This document shows positions 1 to 7,556 of a DNA stretch of 16,597 nt, piece after piece. The notes beneath the pieces are model-generated. The model did not search any database. It was not told the DNA's origin and was given only the letters and a program-made list of their open reading frames with translations. Location of the stretch: assembly GCF_032229525.1 (NCBI RefSeq), contig NZ_JAVTWB010000059.1:1-16597 (forward strand), written 5' to 3'. A program made the translations under genes and the position numbers. The stretch comes from Accumulibacter sp032229525. GTDB taxonomy: Bacteria > Pseudomonadota > Gammaproteobacteria > Burkholderiales > Rhodocyclaceae. How positions within the stretch are numbered: the stretch's first letter is position 1; every line of letters starts with the position of its first letter.

Positions 1-2
1 CC

Positions 3-407
3 TATACCTATGCCCGGGTGCCGCTCGGTTTCCAGATCGCCGAGCTTCTCGACCTACAGCGAAACCCGTACGACAAGATCGGTCATTTCTTTCAGGGCTT
101 TGTCCCGGCGCTGGTCGCCCGCGAGATCCTCATCCGCGGCAAGCATGTCCGTGGGCCGAAGATGCTGGCATTCGTCGTGACCTGCATCGTTCTGGCAGTC
201 AGCGCCAGCTACGAGCTCGTCGAATGGGGTGTGGCGCTGGCCATCGGCCAGGGCGCAGACGAGTTCCTGGGCACGCAGGGCGACGTGTGGGACACGCAGT
301 CCGACATGCTCTGCGCCCTGCTCGGTGCGATCACGGCATTGTTGCTGCTGTCGCGCTTCCATGATCGCCAGATCGAGCGCCTGCAGCTCGGTCGCAGTCC
401 GGCCTAG
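3..407 (+). CDS. DUF2238 (YjdF-type) inner-membrane protein, 5' partial
   Basis: The reading frame is open to the left edge: YTYARV precedes the GTG at 18, so the gene starts outside the window and 134 residues are visible. The family is recognised by three conserved blocks: NPYDKIGHFFQGF near the visible N-terminus, SYELVEWG in the middle, and FLGTQGDVWDTQSDM followed by a hydrophobic helix. About three membrane segments can be seen (around residues 35-45, 58-82 and 105-120 of the visible part). DUF2238 proteins are small multi-pass inner-membrane proteins; I know of no established biochemical role. The family is about 200 residues, so roughly a third is missing upstream. It converges on the symporter gene with 97 bases between the two stops, where I see no clear hairpin-plus-T-run terminator. 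Confidence 0.85.
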   Translation, partial: YTYARVPLGFQIAELLDLQRNPYDKIGHFFQGFVPALVAREILIRGKHVRGPKMLAFVVTCIVLAVSASYELVEWGVALAIGQGADEFLGTQGDVWDTQSDMLCALLGAITALLLLSRFHDRQIERLQLGRSPA

Positions 408-504
408 GCGAGGGCGTCAACCGCCTCCTCGGCAGCTCATGTCGGGCGGCGCAAGCTCGCGCCAGGCTGCAGCTCTGTCCGAAGCGGCGCCCCTGGTCCC
501 AGCT

Positions 505-1902
505 TCACGCCGCGTTCGCGCAGCTACGCAGGCGATAGCGTGGCAGCAGCAGGGGCAGGAAGAAGCCTGCCGAGCAGAGCAGCAGGCCGTAGAGATTGGT
601 GCCGAGCAGGATGGAATACTTGCCGTCGCCGATCGCCCAACTCGCCGGTATCAGGCTGATCGCCTGCAGGACGCCGAGCAACATCCCGGTCCAGAAAGCG
701 AGGTGGAACGACAGCGGCGAATAGCCGACCAGGCGCGAGAAGAGGAAGATCGGCGCCAGGCCGATGACCATCGTGCCGCTGATCGTCGTCGCCTTGAGAA
801 TGTCGGTTCCGGCCAGCATCGGCAGGTTGCCGAGCAAGGCGAATACGATCATGGTCAGTGCGCCGATACGCACCGCGCGCGGCAAGGGCGCGCGGCCGGC
901 GAGCAGCGGCAACTCCTGCGCGACGGACTTCGAAAGCGACGAGAAGGTTGAGTCGAGGGTCGACGCGGCGGACGAGATCATCACCGCGATCATCGCGAAG
1001 AAGCCGGCGAAGCCCATTCCGCGGGCGACTTCGGCGGGGATGTTGCTGCCCGCGGTGATGCCTTCGAGACGCGCATGCACGCCGACCAGGCTGAAAGCGA
1101 GGATTGCCAGAAAGCCCAGAATGCCGGCAACGATGAACGCGCGGAGCATGCTCTTCTCGCGCGAGATGAAGCCGCGATCGGTGAGCACCGGGTCGTGAAA
1201 GGGGTAGGAGAAGGCCTGCAGCAAGGCCACCAGCAACAGATCGACACCGCCGCCGAGGGTGAATGTACCCTCGCCCAGCAGTTGCGCCGGCGTATGCGCC
1301 GGCAGCACCAGGCTGACGACGACGGCCAGGAAAAGCAGGAAGACGACCGCCTGAACGACATCGGTGAAGATCGAACTGCGCAGGCCCCCTTTGAGACTGT
1401 AGAACAGCACGACGGCGGTGAACAGCAGGGCAGCGCCGATGAAAGCCGCCGACCCCGACGCACCGTAATAGCCGCCGACAACGGCGGTATTGCTCCAGAC
1501 CTCGTTGAACAGGCGCACGAGAATGGCCACCGAAAACGCGAGGGCAGCGCCGCGTCCGTATTTCCCGATCAGGAAGGGGACCATTCCGGTCGCCCCTTCG
1601 CGGGTACGCAAGCGGTAGATGACCAGGCCAGCGACCGGGATCGACAGCCAGTAGGTGGCGTAGGCCAGGCCGCCAACGATGCCGTAGGCGGCACCCAGGT
1701 TGGCGGCATTGGTCACCGATTTGGCGAAGATCCAGCTGATGAAGACACTCATCATCAGCGCCCACTCGGAAGGTGGTCGGCCCTGCTCGTCGTGTCCGCG
1801 GAAGAAACCGCCTTCATCGCTGGTGCGTGGCGAGATCAGGTACATCACGCCACCGAAGGCCAGCAGGAAGCCCCAGAAAAACAGCCCGTGCAGTTCGTTC
1901 AT
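505..1902 (-). CDS. Sodium:solute symporter family (SSS) protein
   Basis: This is a 465-residue, very hydrophobic protein with roughly 12-13 membrane helices. It fits the LeuT-fold sodium:solute symporter superfamily (PutP/PanF/SGLT type). Family features are the first helix starting MNELHGLFFWGF, a helix with SWIFAKSVTNAANLG then AAYGIVGGLAYATYW, and the central YSLKGGLRSSIFTDVVQ segment, which is typical of SSS helices 5-6. The frame stays open to 2007, but the added 35 residues are polar and unlike a symporter N-terminus. I chose the ATG at 1902, with a GAGAGAAG purine stretch just upstream. Substrate cannot be told from sequence; it is presumably a small organic solute taken up with Na+. 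The gene is alone on its strand: the next minus-strand gene ends at 2943, with an opposite-strand gene between. Confidence 0.9.
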   Translation of the reverse strand: MNELHGLFFWGFLLAFGGVMYLISPRTSDEGGFFRGHDEQGRPPSEWALMMSVFISWIFAKSVTNAANLGAAYGIVGGLAYATYWLSIPVAGLVIYRLRTREGATGMVPFLIGKYGRGAALAFSVAILVRLFNEVWSNTAVVGGYYGASGSAAFIGAALLFTAVVLFYSLKGGLRSSIFTDVVQAVVFLLFLAVVVSLVLPAHTPAQLLGEGTFTLGGGVDLLLVALLQAFSYPFHDPVLTDRGFISREKSMLRAFIVAGILGFLAILAFSLVGVHARLEGITAGSNIPAEVARGMGFAGFFAMIAVMISSAASTLDSTFSSLSKSVAQELPLLAGRAPLPRAVRIGALTMIVFALLGNLPMLAGTDILKATTISGTMVIGLAPIFLFSRLVGYSPLSFHLAFWTGMLLGVLQAISLIPASWAIGDGKYSILLGTNLYGLLLCSAGFFLPLLLPRYRLRSCANAA

Positions 1903-2367
1903 CTCGCTTCTCTCGTCTTGTCGGTATTCATCGGGTGCCGATCTCCGCGGCGACGGCTTCGTCCAGTCTTGCACGGGCAACCCGCTCCGCATGCGGGCGG
2001 TCCACACCGGCAGCAGGAAATGGCGTCGCAGCGCCCATCATCACCGGCATCATTTCCCCGCCATCGCTGATCGCCACGGTACGATGGCGGTGCTGGCCAC
2101 AGTGCTGGCCAATGAAGCGGAGCGCTTGCCACGGAGCGCTGACGGCACGCTGGCCGATTTGCGGGAGGTCGACGTGCGCGAGTGGAGAAAACGTGGCGTG
2201 CATCGATGGATTCCCGTATACCTGATGTTTTCTGGAGATGACGCTGATATGGTCGTCAACACCCGGCAATCGCTTACACCTGAACGACAGCGTTTTTTTC
2301 GCTCAGCGCCGACGTCGATGAGCCCGGCCCCTGGCCTGCCGATGAAAACCACGCCCCTCTCTGCCGC
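1903..2367. other. 465-base gap with only weak ORFs
   Basis: No convincing gene was seen here. On the minus strand an open frame ends at 1928 (up to 113 residues from 2269). Its last ~50 residues (from VAISDGGEMM on) have a protein-like composition, but I recognise no family. On + an open frame ends at 2374 and overlaps the start of the next gene. Within it a GTG at 2174 sits 6 bases after a GGGAGG, which would give a 66-residue product. Neither has a start, signal and motif together. The region may instead hold the promoters of the divergently read symporter and VTT genes. A short AGCG-T7-CGCT hairpin lies near 2289-2303. Confidence 0.3.
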
Positions 2368-2374
2368 ATGCTGA
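2174..2374 (+). CDS. possible small ORF coupled to the VTT gene
   Basis: A 66-codon frame starts at the GTG at 2174, preceded by a good Shine-Dalgarno-like GGGAGG (2163-2168). Its TGA (2372-2374) overlaps the ATG of the following membrane-protein gene, an arrangement that would permit translational coupling. The middle (HRWIPVYLMFSGDDADMVVN) reads like protein, but I know no relative. The C-terminal half is rich in Pro and Ser and could be chance translation. Treat it as a hypothesis. Confidence 0.2.
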   Translation: MREWRKRGVHRWIPVYLMFSGDDADMVVNTRQSLTPERQRFFRSAPTSMSPAPGLPMKTTPLSAAC

Positions 2375-2946
2375 GGCATGTCACCACACTGCCGTACGCC
2401 AGACTGCTCGCCGTGGCGCTGTTTCTCGGCGTCCTGTTTGCGACCTTCGAGCTATCGGGACTGCGCGATCATTTCAGCCTGGCGTACCTGCACGACAGCT
2501 TCCTGGAGAACAAGCTCAGCGGGCTGCTGATCTTTGTTCTGCTGTTCTCGCTGGGCAACCTGATTCAGATTCCGGGCTGGATTTTCCTCGCCGCCGCCGT
2601 GCTGGCACTCGGCCGGGTCTCGGGCGGGGTGGTCACCTACTTCGCCGCAAGCGTGTCGTGTGCGCTGACCTTCCTGAGCATCCGCCTGGTCGGTGGCGAT
2701 GCGCTGCGGCAGTTGAAGAGCCGGATCGCGATACGCCTACTGGCACAGCTCGATGCACGCCCGATCCGCAGCATCGTCGTCCTGCGCATGCTTTTCCAGA
2801 CGGTGCCGGCGCTCAACTATGCGCTGGCGATGTCGGGCGTCGGCTTCCGCCAGTACATGATCGCTACCCTGCTCGGCCTGCCGCTGCCGATCGCCCTCTA
2901 TTGCCTGTTCTTCGACTTCATCGCCGGGCTGCTACATTTGGCCTAG
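2368..2946 (+). CDS. VTT/DedA-like (TVP38/TMEM64 family) membrane protein
   Basis: A 192-residue integral membrane protein. It has the VTT (SNARE-associated/DedA-like) domain pattern: an N-terminal helix (residues 11-30), a helix leading into the re-entrant segment IPGWIFLAAAVLALG (68-82), a helix after a Gly-rich turn (86-105), and the C-terminal block LRMLFQTVPALNYALAMSGV followed by a helix after GFRQYM (139-185). The conserved LR...P..NYA...GV spacing is characteristic. Members are inner-membrane proteins linked to lipid scrambling, membrane homeostasis or proton-motive force. The substrate is undefined here. The ATG at 2368 is the first start before the hydrophobic region. The stop overlaps the stop of the convergent lipase gene by a few bases (CTAG at 2943-2946), so there is no room for a terminator. 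Confidence 0.8.
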   Translation: MLRHVTTLPYARLLAVALFLGVLFATFELSGLRDHFSLAYLHDSFLENKLSGLLIFVLLFSLGNLIQIPGWIFLAAAVLALGRVSGGVVTYFAASVSCALTFLSIRLVGGDALRQLKSRIAIRLLAQLDARPIRSIVVLRMLFQTVPALNYALAMSGVGFRQYMIATLLGLPLPIALYCLFFDFIAGLLHLA

Positions 2947-3902
2947 CTGCCACCAACATCGCCGCGCCGCGCGGGCTCCACCGCGTTCCGCTCCAGGGCG
3001 GCGAGCAAGGCCTCGGCAACGCGGGGGGAACAGAGCATCGCCAGGTGGCCGATGCCGCCAATCGCCTGGTTTGCACCGCCCGGCATTTCGAGGCGAAACG
3101 GCGGCATCACGAAATTGTCGTGCGGACTATAAATGGCGAGCGCTTCGAGCGCCGGCGCCGGTGCTGCCAGGGCTTGCAGCCAGGCACTGTCCGGCCGCAT
3201 CTGGCGAGCGTTCTCGCCGAAACCGAGGAGTGCCAACTGACTGCCCCGATGCGGCGTGCCGAGGGTGATCAGCCGGGCCACCCGCGAGTCGCCGTAACGC
3301 TGCAGGTAGGCGCGTGCCACCAGCCCGCCCATGCTATGGCCGACCACAATCACCCGTTCGGCAGCGCTCTCGGCGAGCAGCGCGTCGATACGGCGAGCCA
3401 GCGGATCGACGTAGTTGTCGATGCTGGTGTAGAGCGGTTCGAGGCTGATGGTGGCCACCGGCCAACCCGCCATTTCCAGGCGCGGACGCAGCCACCACCA
3501 GGCCGCACGTGAACAACCGTAACCGTGAATGAGCAGCACCGGCGGGCGCACGCGCGGCTCCTCGCCGCTCGGTGCAGCGCCCTGCCCGACCACCGACGAC
3601 AGTCGATCTTCGCCCATCCACCAGCGTTCGAACGGAAAGATGACGACAAAATAGAGGACAAAGGCGGCGTACTCGCCAAGTACCATCAGCAGGGCCTTCC
3701 CCGGCGACAGAGGTGGCCAGGAAGAACGACAGGCCCAGGAAAAAACGTAGGTGAAGACCATCAGCAGCGCACGAAAGGAGAGCATGGCCAGCAGCGTGAT
3801 CAGCAATGCGCCGACCAGCGAGGCATCGAAGCAGAAGATCGCCAGCGCGAGGTAGAAGGTGACTTCCAGCGCCAGCGACAGGCGTAGAGCTCGTGACAAC
3901 AT
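2943..3902 (-). CDS. Membrane-anchored alpha/beta-hydrolase (lipase/esterase)
   Basis: A 319-residue protein with about three N-terminal hydrophobic helices (residues 7-28, 29-55 and 68-92), followed by an alpha/beta-hydrolase domain. Seen directly: oxyanion-hole motif HGYGC (126-130), nucleophile elbow GHSMGG with Ser190, LGTPHRGS (214-221) typical of triacylglycerol lipases and PGAP1-like esterases, candidate acid Asp262 in SPHDNF, and candidate His286 in GIGHLAM. It therefore probably hydrolyses an ester at the membrane; which face the domain occupies is not clear. The gene starts 18 bases after the GMC oxidoreductase stop, with GGGAG about 11 bases before the ATG, so it is the last gene of the aldehyde dehydrogenase operon. 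That context suggests it frees an alcohol or fatty acid from a lipid or wax-type ester (inference). Confidence 0.85.
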   Translation of the reverse strand: MLSRALRLSLALEVTFYLALAIFCFDASLVGALLITLLAMLSFRALLMVFTYVFSWACRSSWPPLSPGKALLMVLGEYAAFVLYFVVIFPFERWWMGEDRLSSVVGQGAAPSGEEPRVRPPVLLIHGYGCSRAAWWWLRPRLEMAGWPVATISLEPLYTSIDNYVDPLARRIDALLAESAAERVIVVGHSMGGLVARAYLQRYGDSRVARLITLGTPHRGSQLALLGFGENARQMRPDSAWLQALAAPAPALEALAIYSPHDNFVMPPFRLEMPGGANQAIGGIGHLAMLCSPRVAEALLAALERNAVEPARRGDVGGS

Positions 3903-3920
3903 GGCTAGCGGTACTCCCGG

Positions 3921-5528
3921 TCAGGGAATGGCAGGAACTGGCTTGCCGGTGAGCTCGGCAGCCAGCAGGCTGGCATTGCGGGCGACCAGGCCGTAGATCG
4001 AAAGCTGCGGATTGGCGCCCAGGCTGGTCGGGAAAACCGAACCATCATGCACAGACAGATTATCAAGCCAAAAATGCCGTCCGCGGTGATCGACGACGCC
4101 ACGATGCGGCGCATCGGCCATCCCGCAACCGCCCATCACGTGCGCGCTGACGACCCGGCACAGCAGCGGCTTGAGTGGCAGCTCGGCGATCCCTTTCTTC
4201 GCCTCGCCCCAGCTCGCATAGCCCGGCGCCATTTCATGCACCGGGGTGACCCAGCGCGCACCGGCAGCAAACTGGATTTCGGCCATCGCCAGCAGCGCCC
4301 GGCGAGCAGCCTCCCAGATCACGTCGCCGAGCGGGTAGTCGAGGACCGGCAGGCCACCGCTGCCCAGACGCACCTGACCACCGCGACTTTCCGGATTGAA
4401 GCCATCGCGCAGCAGCGCCAGAATTACGTTGACCCGCGTGAATTCACGCATCAGTCGAGCGTGGGCCTCACCGTAGCCCTGCAGCGTGGTGGCGTAGAGC
4501 ACCGGATGCAGTGGTGGTGTTTCGAGCTTGAAGCCGAGCGGACCATCGATCGGCGCCTGCTGCAGAAAATGATCCGAGTAGATCGACTGCGGTGCGCCGG
4601 CGTAGGCGTCGACCCGATCGTCCATCAGCGCCGACGAAATCACCACCGGGTGCAGGAAAGTGCGTTTGCCGAGTAGGCGGTAGGGGTCGGGAACGCTGCT
4701 GCGCATCAGCAGCGCCGGGCTGCCGATGGCGCCGCCGGCAATGACGAAGTGGCGGGCACGAAAGTGCAAGCGCCGACCCGAGGGATGAATACCGTCGGAC
4801 TGCAAGGCAACGCAGTCGAGGGCAGAAACCCGGTTGCCATCGACCCGCAAACGCTCGGCGCGCAGCCGCGTGTACAGCGTCGCACCACGATCTAGCGCTG
4901 CCGGAATGGTGGTCACCAGCATCGACTGTTTGGCGTTGGTCGGGCAGCCCATACCGCAGTAGCCAAGATTCCAGCAGCCCTTGACGTTGCGCTTGATGCT
5001 GCCGACCTCGAAGCCCAACTTTTCCGCACCGGCGGCGAGGACCCGGTTGTTGGCGTTCGGCGGAGTGTCCCAGGGGCGCACCCACAGCTTGTGCTCCATT
5101 ACCGCAAACCAGGAACTCATGGAGGCGGCGCTCAGTTGCCGCAAGCCGAAGCGACTTTGCCAAAAGTCGAAAACCGCCGGCGGGGTGCGGAAGCTGCTGG
5201 TCCAGTTAACCGTTGTCGAGCCGCCGACGCAACGCCCCTGCAGGATATTGATCGCCTTGTCGGCGGTCTTGCGCGCCGCCGATTCCTGATACAGCTCCGG
5301 GTAGGCGTCGCTCTCGCGCATCTTGAAGTCGCTCGATGAGCGCAACGGCCCCTCTTCGATGAGCACGACGCGCAAACCGGCGCCACTGAGAAGGTCGGCA
5401 GTCACCCCGCCACCGGCACCGGTACCGACGATGAGGACGTCGGTTTCGATGGTCTGGCTGCTGGCGAGCGTCGACCCGTCGATGTGCTTCCAGCCCGCGG
5501 CGAGCCCGGCCTTGATCGGATCGTCCAT
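3921..5528 (-). CDS. GMC-family FAD-dependent alcohol oxidoreductase (LaoA-like)
   Basis: A 535-residue glucose-methanol-choline oxidoreductase. It shows the FAD-binding GTGAGGG (35-41), the ribose-binding acid at VVLIEEG (54-60), the GRCVGGST flavin loop (98-105), and the C-terminal GMC domain. There SAHVMGGCGM carries His463, the position of the catalytic His in glucose oxidase, and GANPQLSIYG carries Asn506 at the second active-site position. Unusually Cys-rich is CWNLGYCGMGC (185-195), a motif of the long-chain-alcohol type GMC branch. No signal peptide is present. The ATG overlaps the upstream Tat-lipoprotein stop (TGATG), implying translational coupling. With the aldehyde dehydrogenase two genes upstream this resembles the Pseudomonas lao genes for long-chain alcohol oxidation (established for P. 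aeruginosa; assignment here is inference). It probably oxidises a primary or aliphatic alcohol to an aldehyde. Confidence 0.9.
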   Translation of the reverse strand: MDDPIKAGLAAGWKHIDGSTLASSQTIETDVLIVGTGAGGGVTADLLSGAGLRVVLIEEGPLRSSSDFKMRESDAYPELYQESAARKTADKAINILQGRCVGGSTTVNWTSSFRTPPAVFDFWQSRFGLRQLSAASMSSWFAVMEHKLWVRPWDTPPNANNRVLAAGAEKLGFEVGSIKRNVKGCWNLGYCGMGCPTNAKQSMLVTTIPAALDRGATLYTRLRAERLRVDGNRVSALDCVALQSDGIHPSGRRLHFRARHFVIAGGAIGSPALLMRSSVPDPYRLLGKRTFLHPVVISSALMDDRVDAYAGAPQSIYSDHFLQQAPIDGPLGFKLETPPLHPVLYATTLQGYGEAHARLMREFTRVNVILALLRDGFNPESRGGQVRLGSGGLPVLDYPLGDVIWEAARRALLAMAEIQFAAGARWVTPVHEMAPGYASWGEAKKGIAELPLKPLLCRVVSAHVMGGCGMADAPHRGVVDHRGRHFWLDNLSVHDGSVFPTSLGANPQLSIYGLVARNASLLAAELTGKPVPAIP

Positions 5529-6031
5529 CAGAAGTAGCCTCTCGGCGGCCCGGGATAGGCAATCGCCTCCCAGCTATCGGGGCGCCCGTACCAGGCGCCA
5601 AAGGTCAGATCGTGCAGCGCGCCATAGGCTCCCTGCAGCAGGCTGAGGCGGCTCACCCGCCATGACTGCAGGAACTCGCCAACATCGGCGACGCTGGCCT
5701 CGCGCCATGGCTTGCCGACACCGGCAATGAGCATGCGCCCCGGTGCGATCACCAGCAGCCCGAACAGCTCGCCGATCTCCTTCTGACTGGCAACCGATAG
5801 GCCCGCGACAGCCGTCGCCACGCCATCGACGGTCAGCGCCACCAGCTGACGCCGTTGGACGCTTGGCTGTGGCAGCACCCCCTCGAGCATGGCGTTGACC
5901 ACCGCGCCGAGCATTTCCCTTTCGCCATCGCTCAGACGCCGTTGTCCGGCAGCGTTGAGCCACCCCGAGCAAGATAGCAACAGGCTGCCAGCCAGTCCCG
6001 TCTGGATGAATTGCCGCCGCCCGAAGATCAT
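5528..6031 (-). CDS. Tat-exported lipoprotein, gluconate 2-dehydrogenase subunit 3-like (LaoB-like)
   Basis: A 167-residue protein. The frame extends to 6157, but the ATG at 6031 gives a clean signal sequence: GRRQF (4-8) twin-arginine motif, hydrophobic core, then LLLSC with a lipobox Cys21. This predicts Tat export with lipid anchoring. The mature part is helical and ends FGAWYGRPDSWEAIAYPGPP, matching the C-terminal signature of the gluconate 2-dehydrogenase gamma/subunit-3 family, small partners of GMC flavoproteins. The start overlaps the aldehyde dehydrogenase stop (ATGA, 6028-6031) and the stop overlaps the GMC start, so all three are probably translated as a unit. Likely role: partner and possibly export carrier of the GMC subunit. 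The direct function is not proven by sequence. Confidence 0.8.
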   Translation of the reverse strand: MIFGRRQFIQTGLAGSLLLSCSGWLNAAGQRRLSDGEREMLGAVVNAMLEGVLPQPSVQRRQLVALTVDGVATAVAGLSVASQKEIGELFGLLVIAPGRMLIAGVGKPWREASVADVGEFLQSWRVSRLSLLQGAYGALHDLTFGAWYGRPDSWEAIAYPGPPRGYF

Positions 6032-7446
6032 CGCATCAGGAACCTGGTCAAGCGATCGAACAGGGTGCCGTAAGGCGGCTTGAACAGAGCGATGCCGGAC
6101 CAGCGTGACTGCCGGAAGACCCCTTTTCTTGCCGAGAAGGTCTGGAAGCCGTCGCAACCGTGATAGCAGCCCATGCCGCTCGGGCCGACGCCGCCGAACG
6201 GCAGATCGTCCTGGGCAATGTGCAGGATGGTGTCGTTGATCGTCACGCCACCGGAAACCGTTTCGTTGAGCACGCGGTCGATTTGCGTCTGATCGCGGTC
6301 GAAGTAGTACAGCGCCAGCGGCCGTGGCCGGCGGTTGACGAAGGCGATCGCCTCGTCGAGATTCCGGTACGGCCGGATCGGCAGCAAGGGGCCAAAAATC
6401 TCCTCCTGCATCACCCGCTGGTCGTCACCGACCCCGAGCAGTACCAGCGGCGGCAGCCGCCGCGTTGCCGGGTCGGCGACGGCGCCCGGCGCCAGCTCGA
6501 CGATCCTGGCGCCGCTCGCCCTGGCTTGCTCGACATGCGCACAGAGGCGAGCGTAGTGGCGTTGATCGATGATCGTCGAGTAATCCGCCGTATGGGCAAT
6601 GTCGGGATAGCAGGCGGCGACCACGCTGCGGGCGCGATCGATGAAGGCCTCTTCCTGGCCAGCGGGCAGCAGCACGTAATCGGGCGCGATGCAGGTTTGC
6701 CCGGCATTCATGCACTTGCCGATGACGATACGCTCGACCGCGTGCGCAAAGTGGCTGGTGGACTCCAGCCCGGGGCCGATGATCGCGGGTGATTTGCCGC
6801 CGAGCTCAAGCGTTACCGGCGTCAGGTTGTCGGCCGCGGCGCGCATGACGTGATGGCCGACCGCCGTCGAACCGGTAAACAACAGGTGATCGAAAGGCAG
6901 CCTGGAGAACTCCTGCGCCACACTGGCGTCGCCTTCGACCACCGACAACTCGTCGTCGGCGAAGTTTTTGGCCACCAGATCGGCAAACAACAAGGCGGTG
7001 TTGGGCGCCATGTCGGACATCTTGACCATCACCCGATTGCCCGCTGCCAGCGCCGCAGCCAGCGGCGCGGCAGCGAGAAAGATCGGGTAGTTCCACGGGA
7101 CCATGATGCCGACGGCGCCAAGCGGCTGGTAACGCACTTCTGCCCTGCCCGGCTGGAACCACCAGGAAACCGATCGTGCCTGCGGGCGCATCCATCGCCG
7201 CAGGTGCCGGCGTGCATGGCGAATCGCCTGATGGCTGGGGAACAGCTCAAGCAGCCGCGTCTCGGCGGCTGAGCGATGACCGAAATCTTCGCGTACCGCA
7301 GCGGCAAGCGACTGGGCGTTATCGAGCAGCAGCCGCTCAAGAGCGAGCAAGCGACGGTCGCGCACCACCCAGTCCGGATTCGGGTCACTGCGCGCGGCGT
7401 TCTGCAGGCGGGCAAAGCAAGCAGCCAGTGAATCAGAATGAGGCAT
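6028..7446 (-). CDS. Aldehyde dehydrogenase, coniferyl-aldehyde dehydrogenase type (LaoC-like)
   Basis: A 472-residue NAD(P)+-dependent aldehyde dehydrogenase. Motifs: PWNYP (117-121) with the oxyanion Asn, FTGSTAVG (190-197) for the coenzyme, LELGGKSP with general base Glu214, GQTCIAPDY with nucleophile Cys252, and EEIFGPLLP in the C-terminal half. The closest named class I recognise is coniferyl-aldehyde/fatty-aldehyde dehydrogenase. The frame runs to 7479, but I chose the ATG at 7446 because AAGGAGG stands 5 bases before it, the best ribosome binding site in the window. It is the first gene of the operon and converts the aldehyde made by the downstream GMC enzyme to a carboxylic acid in the cytoplasm. 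A C-terminal hydrophobic/basic tail (ALFKPPYGTLFDRLTRFLMR) may associate with the membrane. Confidence 0.92.
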   Translation of the reverse strand: MPHSDSLAACFARLQNAARSDPNPDWVVRDRRLLALERLLLDNAQSLAAAVREDFGHRSAAETRLLELFPSHQAIRHARRHLRRWMRPQARSVSWWFQPGRAEVRYQPLGAVGIMVPWNYPIFLAAAPLAAALAAGNRVMVKMSDMAPNTALLFADLVAKNFADDELSVVEGDASVAQEFSRLPFDHLLFTGSTAVGHHVMRAAADNLTPVTLELGGKSPAIIGPGLESTSHFAHAVERIVIGKCMNAGQTCIAPDYVLLPAGQEEAFIDRARSVVAACYPDIAHTADYSTIIDQRHYARLCAHVEQARASGARIVELAPGAVADPATRRLPPLVLLGVGDDQRVMQEEIFGPLLPIRPYRNLDEAIAFVNRRPRPLALYYFDRDQTQIDRVLNETVSGGVTINDTILHIAQDDLPFGGVGPSGMGCYHGCDGFQTFSARKGVFRQSRWSGIALFKPPYGTLFDRLTRFLMR

Positions 7447-7556
7447 CGCTTCCTCCTTGGTGGGCTTCTTCCGGAGCAAGTGTATGCTGCGCCTTCATTT
7501 CTCGTTAGGCGAAGGCCTCTAAACAGCCTCCGCCCGGCAGTTCATAATCTGTCGCC
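7447..7556. promoter_or_regulatory. Divergent promoter region between operon and 243-aa gene
   Basis: This 110-base spacer separates the minus-strand aldehyde dehydrogenase operon from a plus-strand gene. For + I see TAAACA (7520-7525), 17 bases, then CATAAT (7543-7548). For - a weak TACACT (7479-7484 on the complementary strand) is the best -10. An inverted repeat GCCTTC (7491-7496)/GAAGGC (7511-7516), 14 bases apart, lies between the two candidate promoters and could bind a regulator. No TetR-type regulator (as in lao clusters) is encoded beside it. Confidence 0.45.

Noticed and set aside
229..2070. Long + strand open frames opposite the symporter gene (229-951, 1075-2070)
   Set aside because: They are rich in Arg, Gln and Ala with no hydrophobic core or family motif, and lie antisense to a clear 12-13-helix symporter; typical GC-rich shadow frames.
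2285..2305. AGCG-T7-CGCT as a terminator
   Set aside because: The T-run is the loop, not a tail, and the stem is only 4 bp.
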